A DNA stretch of 5,832 bases from Erythrobacter sp. CCH5-A1. GTDB taxonomy: Bacteria > Pseudomonadota > Alphaproteobacteria > Sphingomonadales > Sphingomonadaceae. Each line of letters starts with the position of its first letter. Position 1 is the stretch's first letter. The DNA lies in assembly GCF_001557115.1 (NCBI RefSeq), contig NZ_LSKQ01000193.1, positions 1 to 5,832 on the forward strand, in the 5' to 3' direction. The translations under genes and the position numbers were made by a program. The notes under the pieces were generated by a model. It was not told the origin of the DNA. It was given only the letters and a program-made list of their open reading frames with translations, and made no database searches. This document shows, piece after piece, positions 1 through 5,742 of this stretch.

Positions 1-42
1 GGGAAACTGGCGGTGGAGACACCCCACAGCGCCCACGTCTGA
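1..42 (+). other. possible 3' tail of an upstream gene (traU expected by synteny)
   Basis: Three forward frames are open from the left edge and close at 40-42, 51-53 and 65-67. The frame closing at 40-42 has the most G/C-ending codons and is the likeliest coding tail, but only 13 codons are visible and I cannot recognise the protein. In F-type systems traU normally precedes trbC, so traU is the expected neighbour; this is inference from gene order only. The frame closing at 65-67 would give an ATGA overlap with trbC like the next junction, so it remains an alternative. Confidence 0.25.
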
Positions 43-52
43 CTCTACTGTG

Positions 53-58
53 AGGGGG
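53..58 (+). promoter_or_regulatory. ribosome binding site of trbC
   Basis: AGGGGG lies 5 bases before the ATG at 64. It supports that start, which also yields a complete signal peptide. No recognisable promoter is seen in the 63 bases upstream. Confidence 0.5.
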
Positions 59-63
59 ACGAG

Positions 64-810
64 ATGAACCGCAAACTTCTCATGACGCTTGCGCTGATCG
101 CCGGCTTTGCCGGGGTAGGCGCTGCGCTCGCCCAGACGGTCGACGGCCTCGACCTCGATGCGATCCGCGCCCGTGCCGCAGCCCAGAGCGAGGATGCGGC
201 TATCCTCTCGGCCGAGGTCGCGCGTCGGGTGGAAGAGTACCGTCCCGACGCCGAAGCGCTCGATGCCGCGGCCAGGCAGAAGGTGCAGGGGCTCGATCCC
301 GCCACGCTGCCCAAGGGCCCAGCGGGCGCGGTCGATTTTGACGAGATGATTGCTGCTGCCTCCGGGAACCTCAAGGACAATCGCGGAAGCGCGCCGCAGT
401 TCATGGTCTTTGTGAGCCTCTCCATGCCAGAAGAATCGCTGAAGACGATCATCGATCAGACCTCGGCGGCCGGTGGCTTCGTGGTGTTTCGAGGCTTTCC
501 CAACAATTCGGTCAAGCAGTTCGTCGCCGGCATGAGCAAGGTCGTCAGCAACGACGATCAGTTCGCTTCGATCGGTGTTGATCCCCGGCTGTTTCGTGCC
601 TTCAATATCCAGGCCGTTCCAACATATGTCGCTGTGTCGAGCGATTTTACGCCCTGTGATGGCCTCAGCTGTATCACCACGCCACCGCCGTTCGACAGCA
701 TCAGTGGCAATGTAACTGTACGTTATGCGCTGGAGACCTTCGCTGAGGACAACGGCCCCGGTGCTCTGGTCGCGCGCACCGCGCTCGGCAATATCAGGGC
801 TTCGAAATGA
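64..810 (+). CDS. trbC: TrbC, F-type conjugative pilus assembly protein (periplasmic)
   Basis: This 248-residue exported protein belongs to the TrbC family of F-type transfer systems, which is needed for F-pilus assembly and acts in the periplasm. The N-terminus is a classic signal peptide: Arg3/Lys4, a hydrophobic core at about 5-20, and an A-L-A cleavage site before Gln24. Residues 24-110 are alanine-rich and probably helical. The family core starts at about Met114 with M-V-F-V-S-L-S-M-P-E-E, followed by a G-G-F-V-V-F-R-G-F strand and a V-P-T-Y segment with Pro186 in the position of a thioredoxin cis-proline. The fold therefore looks thioredoxin-like, but there is no CXXC. Cys198 and Cys203 flank a short loop and could form a structural disulfide. 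It is somewhat longer than the F plasmid protein (about 212 residues), mostly in the N-terminal helical part. Its stop overlaps the traN start (ATGA), implying coupled translation. Identity is by motif recognition and gene order; I am confident. Confidence 0.9.
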   Translation: MNRKLLMTLALIAGFAGVGAALAQTVDGLDLDAIRARAAAQSEDAAILSAEVARRVEEYRPDAEALDAAARQKVQGLDPATLPKGPAGAVDFDEMIAAASGNLKDNRGSAPQFMVFVSLSMPEESLKTIIDQTSAAGGFVVFRGFPNNSVKQFVAGMSKVVSNDDQFASIGVDPRLFRAFNIQAVPTYVAVSSDFTPCDGLSCITTPPPFDSISGNVTVRYALETFAEDNGPGALVARTALGNIRASK

Positions 811-2828
811 GGCGGGCGCTTGCCTCTGTTCTGGCCGGTGCCGTGTGCCTTTCAACAGCGGGTCCATTGCCTCTCTTTGCGCAGGCATCGCAGCCTGCGC
901 CGGGTGGCGGCTTCTACGATCTCGACGATTACACCTACTTCCCGCAGCCTCAGCCGCAGCAGCGGTTTGAGCCGATCATCCCGATACTGCCTGACGATCC
1001 GATCCCGCCGGACGTCCCTGTCTTCCCGCAACCGCCGCAAAACCCGGCGCCTTCACCATCTCCAACTCCCACACCCGCGCCATCTCCGGGGAACCCGCCC
1101 CCCGCTGGCGGGGGCGGGGGAGGGGTTGTGCCAGTCGCGCCGTACGTCCCGGGCGGCCCACTTACGTTTCCTAAAGGAGACATCAGCGCTGCCAAGGCTG
1201 ACGGGAAGACCTTCGTCACTGGCGCTCGAGCTGCCAGTGGTCAGATTTCGACGACCACGAACCTCACCGGCACAATCCCCGGCTATACGGGGCAGACGCT
1301 TCCGCAGGAAGCGCTGGCGGATGATCCGGATGGTCTGACGGCGCAGGGCGCAAGTGGCGCTCTGAGCAACGATGCATGGCGTCTTGTGACCAATCCAGAC
1401 CGGACAGTTGTCACGCTGGATGCCGACGGGCTTCTGCGCGCACAGGCTGTCGCCGAAGATCCCGACGCCTATCTGGCCGGGTCGACGCTCGGTTCGACCA
1501 ACAGTCAATGCGCGCCGCTTCCGCCGAGCGGCGCAGGAACTGAGTATTACGAGGCGACATGCGAGGAAGGTCTGCAGATCATCGATGAAGCGCGCAGCTG
1601 TCGGGTGCCACTCGAGGTTGATGTCCAAGGCAGCCCTGATCGCTATCAGTATATGTGTGATTTCGTCGAGGACTATTCGGGCGGAAGCCAAGTATGCCGC
1701 GGCTTTGAACCCGCTGTGGCCGCTGGCGTTTGCCGTGTTACGAACCGTGTTCGGATTGGTCGGACCTGCTTGCAGGGACGCTGGCCTAATTGCACGGAGC
1801 CCGGCGAGTTCATCTATCGTTTGACTGTTCAATGCAACAGCCCCGTGACATCTGCTCCGTACACGCTCGTTCCGGGTCAGAGTACGATCACCGATACGCG
1901 AAACGAAGCATTATGTCAGGCGGCAACCGATGGCCTCACGTGCACTCAGGTCGGTGAGGTCTGCACCGGCCAGTCCGAGACTCGTATGATTAATGGCGTT
2001 TCCGTGACCCGGCCCTGCTGGGAATGGGAGCGCACGTATCAGTGCAATGGAACGGGCCAAGCCACCGATTGCGGTGATATCGCCGGCAATCCTCAATGCA
2101 CTTTCGTTCGGGATGAATGTCTTGACGATCCGCAGGTTGGAGCCTGTCAGGTGACAACCAATGTCTATCGTTGCCCCATCCCTGGTGTCGGCACCGATGA
2201 TCCGGCTCAATATATCTGCGGTGACGATGTTTATTGCATTGACGGCGAGTGCGAGCCCATCGAGCGCGAGGCTTCTACTGAGTTCAAGGACGCGCTTGTC
2301 GGTCTCCACACCCTTGGACAGGCCAATGCCGAGTTCAATGAGGCGGATCTGACGCTGTTCGCGGGTTCGCGCGAGACCTGTTCGAAGAAGGTCTTCGGCC
2401 TGTCGAACTGCTGTTCGGGCAAGGGCGTGCCGTTGCTTACCCCGTTCCTGTGCAACGCGGCCGAGCGTGAGCTCGACAAGAAGGACGACAAGGGTCTGTG
2501 CCACCGGGTTGGATCCTATTGTTCAAGCCGTGTGCTGGGCGTCTGTACGACGCGCAGGGATGCCTATTGCTGCTTTGAGTCCAAGCTCAGCCGCATCCTC
2601 CAGCAGCAGGGCCGCCAGCAGATCAGCAAGCCTTGGGGTGCGCCCAAAAGCGAGACCTGCAAGGGCTTCACGCTTGAAGAGTTCTCACGTCTCGACCTGT
2701 CAGTGATGAATTTCTCCGAGGTCTACGCCGACTTTATCGACGCTGCCAAGCTCCCTGATGAATTGGACACGTCACAGCAAATCCAGCAACGCATAGAGGA
2801 CTACTTGCAGCAGCATGGACCGAATTAA
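807..2828 (+). CDS. traN: TraN, cysteine-rich mating-pair stabilisation protein (outer membrane)
   Basis: TraN is the outer-membrane adhesin of F-type conjugation that contacts the recipient and stabilises the mating pair. This copy has 673 residues, longer than the roughly 600 of F TraN. A signal peptide covers residues 1-25 (cleavage after L-F-A). A proline-rich stretch (46-100) ends in six glycines (101-106), forming an apparent flexible spacer. Residues 107-234 carry no cysteine. From Cys235 to Cys618 there are 32 cysteines, an even number consistent with extensive disulfide bonding. The C-terminal part carries the family hallmarks: a C-C pair at about 532-533, another C-C followed by F-E-S-K-L-S-R-I-L, then Q-Q-G-R-Q and, near 615-630, C-K-G-F-T-L-E-E-F. 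Cys14 lies in the signal peptide and has no lipobox around it. The start is fixed by the ATGA overlap with trbC, with AGGG at 796-799 as ribosome binding site. Third-position GC falls in the central cysteine-rich part (see findings). Outer-membrane location is family knowledge, not seen directly. Confidence 0.92.
   Translation: MRRALASVLAGAVCLSTAGPLPLFAQASQPAPGGGFYDLDDYTYFPQPQPQQRFEPIIPILPDDPIPPDVPVFPQPPQNPAPSPSPTPTPAPSPGNPPPAGGGGGGVVPVAPYVPGGPLTFPKGDISAAKADGKTFVTGARAASGQISTTTNLTGTIPGYTGQTLPQEALADDPDGLTAQGASGALSNDAWRLVTNPDRTVVTLDADGLLRAQAVAEDPDAYLAGSTLGSTNSQCAPLPPSGAGTEYYEATCEEGLQIIDEARSCRVPLEVDVQGSPDRYQYMCDFVEDYSGGSQVCRGFEPAVAAGVCRVTNRVRIGRTCLQGRWPNCTEPGEFIYRLTVQCNSPVTSAPYTLVPGQSTITDTRNEALCQAATDGLTCTQVGEVCTGQSETRMINGVSVTRPCWEWERTYQCNGTGQATDCGDIAGNPQCTFVRDECLDDPQVGACQVTTNVYRCPIPGVGTDDPAQYICGDDVYCIDGECEPIEREASTEFKDALVGLHTLGQANAEFNEADLTLFAGSRETCSKKVFGLSNCCSGKGVPLLTPFLCNAAERELDKKDDKGLCHRVGSYCSSRVLGVCTTRRDAYCCFESKLSRILQQQGRQQISKPWGAPKSETCKGFTLEEFSRLDLSVMNFSEVYADFIDAAKLPDELDTSQQIQQRIEDYLQQHGPN
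1094..1118 (+). repeat. perfect 9-bp GC inverted repeat inside traN, next to G-runs
   Basis: Bases 1094-1102 (CCCGCCCCC) are the exact reverse complement of 1110-1118, separated by a 7-base loop. All nine pairs are G-C. G-runs at 1088-1091, 1110-1114, 1116-1120 and 1122-1125 also make the + strand a candidate G-quadruplex, which would compete with the hairpin. The element encodes the Pro-to-Gly transition of the TraN spacer (residues 96-104), so it may be only a by-product of Pro (CCN) and Gly (GGN) codons. No T-run follows, so it is not a rho-independent terminator. Confidence 0.6.
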
Positions 2829-3415
2829 TGGAAACGATAACACCGCTCTCAAGCGGACGTGCATTGCCCGACCTCAGCGTGGTCGAGTTTGCGATCATGA
2901 TCGCCTTGATGCGGCTTGGCCCGCAGCCGGCACCCTCGCTGCTGCCGACGTTATCGGATTGGTTCGGCTATGCTATTTCGCTCGGCGATATTCGCCCTGC
3001 GGTTCGTCGTCTCGAGCATCAGGGGTATCTGACGACGCTCGAGGACGGATCACTGCGCACGCGGCGCGCCTCGGCCGAGCCGGTGGCGCTTTCGTTCACG
3101 GCACTCATCCGAATCGTGGGCAGCGAATTTGGCCGCGCGTTGAAGAAGGCCGATCCGCCGCTTCTGGCGCACATCATGAAGAAATCGGTGGAGGACGAGG
3201 CGGTCGCGGCCGAGGAGGCGCTGCGGAAGCGCGAGGGCAAGCCGAACCTCACGGACGCGCAGCGCGAGGATATCCGCGTGGCCGCGCGCAAGGAAGCGCG
3301 CGAAGCGCGTCTCAAACCGGTCGAGGCGGATGCAGGTGCTGTGAAGCCCAAACCGCCAAAGCGCAAAGGGAAGGGCAAGGGGCACGAGGCCTCGGACGAC
3401 AGCAGCAAGGAGTGA
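2828..3415 (+). CDS. small winged-helix (PadR-like) protein of unknown function within the tra operon
   Basis: This is a 195-residue protein with no signal peptide or membrane segment, so probably cytoplasmic, unlike the exported products around it. Residues 16-90 fit a PadR-like winged helix: a first helix V-E-F-A-I-M-I-A-L-M-R-L (19-30), a second around 36-47, a recognition-helix-like G-D-I-R-P-A-V-R-R-L-E-H-Q-G-Y (53-67), then a short wing with L-E-D-G-S-L (71-76). Residues 91-120 form another helix. Residues 121-165 are highly charged and helical. The tail (172-187) is rich in Lys, Pro and Gly, plausibly for nucleic-acid contact. The stop of traN and this start share one base (TAATG), and no good Shine-Dalgarno sequence precedes it, so translation probably depends on traN. 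In F the traN-traF interval holds trbE, which I do not believe is related. I do not recognise a named gene. DNA binding is inferred from the fold pattern only; a purely structural winged helix is the main alternative. Confidence 0.75.
   Translation: METITPLSSGRALPDLSVVEFAIMIALMRLGPQPAPSLLPTLSDWFGYAISLGDIRPAVRRLEHQGYLTTLEDGSLRTRRASAEPVALSFTALIRIVGSEFGRALKKADPPLLAHIMKKSVEDEAVAAEEALRKREGKPNLTDAQREDIRVAARKEAREARLKPVEADAGAVKPKPPKRKGKGKGHEASDDSSKE
3407..3412 (+). promoter_or_regulatory. strong ribosome binding site of traF
   Basis: AAGGAG lies 7 bases before the ATG at 3420 and inside the last codons of the winged-helix gene. It is the best Shine-Dalgarno match in the window and fixes the traF start. 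It suggests that traF can be translated independently of its upstream neighbour. Confidence 0.8.
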
Positions 3416-3419
3416 GGCA

Positions 3420-4247
3420 ATGACGCGGATATGGGGTGCTGTGCTGAGCGCAGCCATGTTGAGTGCGGCGCTCGCGCCGAGCTTTGCGGCAGCGCAGCAT
3501 AGCGAGGAGGGCGATGATGGCCTGATCCGGGTTCAGCAGGGTGATGACTTCTATTGCCGCGAACGCAACCTCGGACAGTGGTTCTACTGCGAAAAGCCCA
3601 AGCCCGATCCTGAGACCGCCGCCCAGGCTCAGTCCAGCATTCCGGCCGCGGTCCGCCTTAAGGCGATCAGCGAAAAGCTGGAGGAGCTGAAGGCGAGGGC
3701 GATCCTCGAGCCGACCACGAAGAACGTGCAGGAATACATTTCCTTCCAGCGCGAGCAGCTCGACAGGGCCTCCGATTTTGCCGACGTGTGGCGCCGCGCT
3801 ATCTGGCAGAACCCCGAGCTCGATTACACGCTTCAGCGCCCGATCAACGCACTCGGCAAGAAGACCTGGACTACCCAGCGCACCGCGCAGCGCGATGCCG
3901 CGCTTGCCGCTATCAGCCAGCGCTATGGGGTGTTCTATTTCTACTCCTCGGGCTGCGCGGCCTGCGAGGTGTTCTCTCCGATCATCAGGGGCGTCTCAGA
4001 CCGCTTCGGAATGACCGTCATGGCGGTCTCGATCGATGGCGGGCCGAATGCCGCGTTTCCCAATTACCTGATCGATACGGGCCAGTTCCAGGCGATGGGC
4101 ATGGCCGGCAAGCAGGTGCCTGCGCTGGTACTGTTCGACACCGTGACCAAGCAGCCGATGCCGATCGGTTACGGCGTGATGGCGGCCGACGATGTCATGG
4201 ATCGCATTTTCACCCTCACCAACACCGAGCCGGGGAGTGACTTCTGA
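3420..4247 (+). CDS. traF: TraF, thioredoxin-fold conjugal pilus assembly protein with CXXC (periplasmic)
   Basis: TraF is a periplasmic protein required for F-type pilus assembly. This 275-residue copy has a signal peptide with cleavage likely after A-A-A (25/26). Cys46 and Cys57 sit in the aromatic stretch F-Y-C ... W-F-Y-C. A helical segment follows (about 75-135, with K-L-E-E-L-K and E-Y-I-S-F-Q-R). The C-terminal thioredoxin domain begins with Y-G-V-F-Y-F-Y-S-S-G and contains the active-site motif Cys179-Ala-Ala-Cys182; Pro234 in K-Q-V-P-A-L is the expected cis-proline. F plasmid TraF has the thioredoxin fold but is reported to lack a CXXC, which is supplied there by TrbB. Here TraF itself may be redox-active and act on TraN, TraH and possibly TraU (inference). 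It begins 4 bases after the upstream gene and ends in a one-base TGATG overlap with traH. A TrbB-like isomerase is the alternative label, but the length and N-terminal half fit TraF better. Confidence 0.9.
   Translation: MTRIWGAVLSAAMLSAALAPSFAAAQHSEEGDDGLIRVQQGDDFYCRERNLGQWFYCEKPKPDPETAAQAQSSIPAAVRLKAISEKLEELKARAILEPTTKNVQEYISFQREQLDRASDFADVWRRAIWQNPELDYTLQRPINALGKKTWTTQRTAQRDAALAAISQRYGVFYFYSSGCAACEVFSPIIRGVSDRFGMTVMAVSIDGGPNAAFPNYLIDTGQFQAMGMAGKQVPALVLFDTVTKQPMPIGYGVMAADDVMDRIFTLTNTEPGSDF
4232..4237 (+). promoter_or_regulatory. ribosome binding site of traH
   Basis: GGGGAG lies 9 bases before the traH ATG at 4247 and within the last traF codons. With the one-base stop/start overlap it supports coupled translation and this choice of start. 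Confidence 0.55.
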
Positions 4248-5704
4248 TGAGCAAATCTCGCCAATCCTTCTGGGCCCGCGGCTTTCGCATCACCGGGAGC
4301 TCGCTCACCTGCCTTGCTGCCGTGAGCCTCGCGGCGTCGCCAGCGATGGCCAGCGTCGAGGGGGAGATGAACTCCTATTTCAACTCGTCCGGAGCGGCTG
4401 CCAATGTCACCGGCCCGTCTGCCTTCGACGGGCAGGCGGCAGGCTACTATTCCGGTGGCAGTCTGTGGACGCGGTTCCCGACCAAACAGATCAACCCGGT
4501 CAACCTGCAGCTGCCGCGTGCTAGCGGGGGCTGCGGCGGGATCGACCTGTTCGGCGGTTCCTTCAGCTTCATCAACACCGATGAGATCGTCGCGACCCTG
4601 AAGGCGACCGCCAACAATGCGATCGGCTTCGCCTTCCAGCTCGCGATCGATTCCATCTCCGCGCAGATCGGCGGTGTGATGAAGGACATGAGCCACAAGA
4701 TCCAGCAGATGAACGAGTTCAACATGAACTCGTGCCAGTTCGCGCAGGAGGCCGTCGGCGCGCTTTGGCCTAAGATGGACGGGGCGAGCCAGACCATCTG
4801 CCAGAACCTTGGTCGCAGCAACGGGCTGTTCTCGGATGAGGCCAAGGCGCGCCACTCGTGTCAGGACCAGAGCGCGCGCAACGCTGCCATCAACGGCAGC
4901 ACCGACCCGCAGGCCGCGCTCGCGAAAAGCAAAAACTACACCTGGAACGCCCTCATGAGCAACTCGGCGACGCGGCCCGACGAGGACTACGCGGAGTGGC
5001 TGATGACGATGGTCGGGACGGTGATCTACATCAAGCCCGAGACTGACAGCACTGACGGGCGGTTCCGTTTCATTGGTCCTGCGAGCTGGGACACATACAC
5101 TGCGCTTCTCGACGGAACGTCGGTTGCGCCGGCCCAGATCTACCGCTGCCAAGGGTCAACGGGAGCCGATGAATGTCTCGATCCGCAGCCAAGGCCGTTG
5201 AACATCGGCCCGAACTCGGCCTACAAGGCGCGTGTCAAGGCGATGATGGAGAGCATCGCCCAGGATATCCGCATCAATTCGAGCTTGTCGAACGACGAGG
5301 TCAACCTCCTGGGGATGACGTCGATCCCTCTCTACAAGATTCTCGTGGTCAATTCCGCGTCACAGTTCGGTCTGGGTGCGGGCGAACTTGACTCCCTTGC
5401 CGAGATTGTCGCCGTCGAAGTGCTTCTCGGCAATATCGACCGCATGCTCGATGACGTCGCGCGTTCGCAGATCGGGTTCGATGCTCCCGAGCAGAAGAAC
5501 TTCGATGACTGGCGCAGGCAGGTGCAGGATGTCCGCATCAATCTGAATGCCAAGCGCGCCGAGATGTCGGGCAAGCTGAGCGATACCTACCAGATCATCC
5601 AGCGCACCCAGCTCCTCGAGGCATCGCTCAAGAACACCATGAGCCCGCAGATCTCGGCGTCGCTCCGGTTTGGCCGTGGACTTTCGGCTCAGGGGATCAG
5701 GTAA
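4247..5704 (+). CDS. traH: TraH, F-pilus assembly protein (periplasmic/outer-membrane associated)
   Basis: TraH belongs to the F-type transfer group acting in pilus extension and retraction, and is linked to the envelope together with TraF, TraU, TraW and TrbC. This copy has 485 residues, close to the F protein (about 458). A long basic n-region (1-13) leads into a hydrophobic core and an A-M-A cleavage site before Ser36. The family signature is visible as C-G-G-I-D-L-F-G-G-S-F-S-F-I-N from Cys96, followed by long amphipathic helices (about 107-160). The mature protein has six cysteines: 96, 163, 185, 205, 301 and 310, the last two probably a local pair. Residues about 405-470 are helical and charged, consistent with the C-terminal coiled coil known in this family. 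Cys22 is in the signal peptide and lacks a lipobox. Third codon positions are strongly G/C in the first half (39 of 41 codons in 4622-4744). It is the last gene before a short gap and traG. Confidence 0.93.
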   Translation: MSKSRQSFWARGFRITGSSLTCLAAVSLAASPAMASVEGEMNSYFNSSGAAANVTGPSAFDGQAAGYYSGGSLWTRFPTKQINPVNLQLPRASGGCGGIDLFGGSFSFINTDEIVATLKATANNAIGFAFQLAIDSISAQIGGVMKDMSHKIQQMNEFNMNSCQFAQEAVGALWPKMDGASQTICQNLGRSNGLFSDEAKARHSCQDQSARNAAINGSTDPQAALAKSKNYTWNALMSNSATRPDEDYAEWLMTMVGTVIYIKPETDSTDGRFRFIGPASWDTYTALLDGTSVAPAQIYRCQGSTGADECLDPQPRPLNIGPNSAYKARVKAMMESIAQDIRINSSLSNDEVNLLGMTSIPLYKILVVNSASQFGLGAGELDSLAEIVAVEVLLGNIDRMLDDVARSQIGFDAPEQKNFDDWRRQVQDVRINLNAKRAEMSGKLSDTYQIIQRTQLLEASLKNTMSPQISASLRFGRGLSAQGIR

Positions 5705-5707
5705 GGC

Positions 5708-5721
5708 CCCGCGCTCGCGGG
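5708..5721 (+). repeat. short GC hairpin between traH and traG
   Basis: CCCGC (5708-5712) pairs with GCGGG (5717-5721) around a 4-base loop, directly after the traH stop. No T-run follows, so it is unlikely to be a rho-independent terminator. It could stabilise the 3' end of a processed message or be chance in GC-rich DNA. Confidence 0.4.
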
Positions 5722-5724
5722 ATT

Positions 5725-5734
5725 GAGGGAAGGG
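5725..5734 (+). promoter_or_regulatory. ribosome binding site of traG
   Basis: The purine run GAGGGAAGGG ends 8 bases before the ATG at 5743. It supports that codon as the traG start. Confidence 0.55.
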
Positions 5735-5742
5735 CGTAGGTA

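Noticed and set aside
655..672. Thioredoxin-type active site in TrbC
   Set aside because: The two cysteines are separated by four residues and lie after the cis-Pro segment, not at the start of the first helix, so this is not a CXXC catalytic motif.
807..881. TraN as a lipoprotein through Cys14
   Set aside because: The residues before Cys14 (G-A-V) do not form a lipobox, and a normal signal peptidase site follows at residue 25. The same reasoning excludes Cys22 of TraH (S-L-T before Cys).
1094..1125. Rho-independent terminator inside traN
   Set aside because: The stem is strong but no T-run follows, and the reading frame continues through it into a complete TraN.
1053..1832. Minus-strand open frame (259 codons) opposite traN
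   Set aside because: It is antisense to the TraN spacer and cysteine-rich region, with no ribosome binding site or family pattern seen.
2041..2280. Overall GC drop in traN as evidence of foreign DNA
   Set aside because: Total GC here (about 56%) equals that of a traH sample (about 56% at 4561-4740). Only the third-position composition differs, so the claim was limited to GC3.
2815..3423. Overlapping + strand frame of 202 codons across the winged-helix gene
   Set aside because: The product is low-complexity (Arg/Gly/Ala) with no domain. The 2828 frame has better codon use, a credible fold and a stop/start junction with traN.
4169..5152. Long minus-strand open frame (327 codons) opposite traF end and traH
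   Set aside because: It lies antisense to a well-recognised traH. Its product is rich in Arg, Val and Ala without a recognisable domain, as expected for a shadow frame in GC-rich coding DNA.
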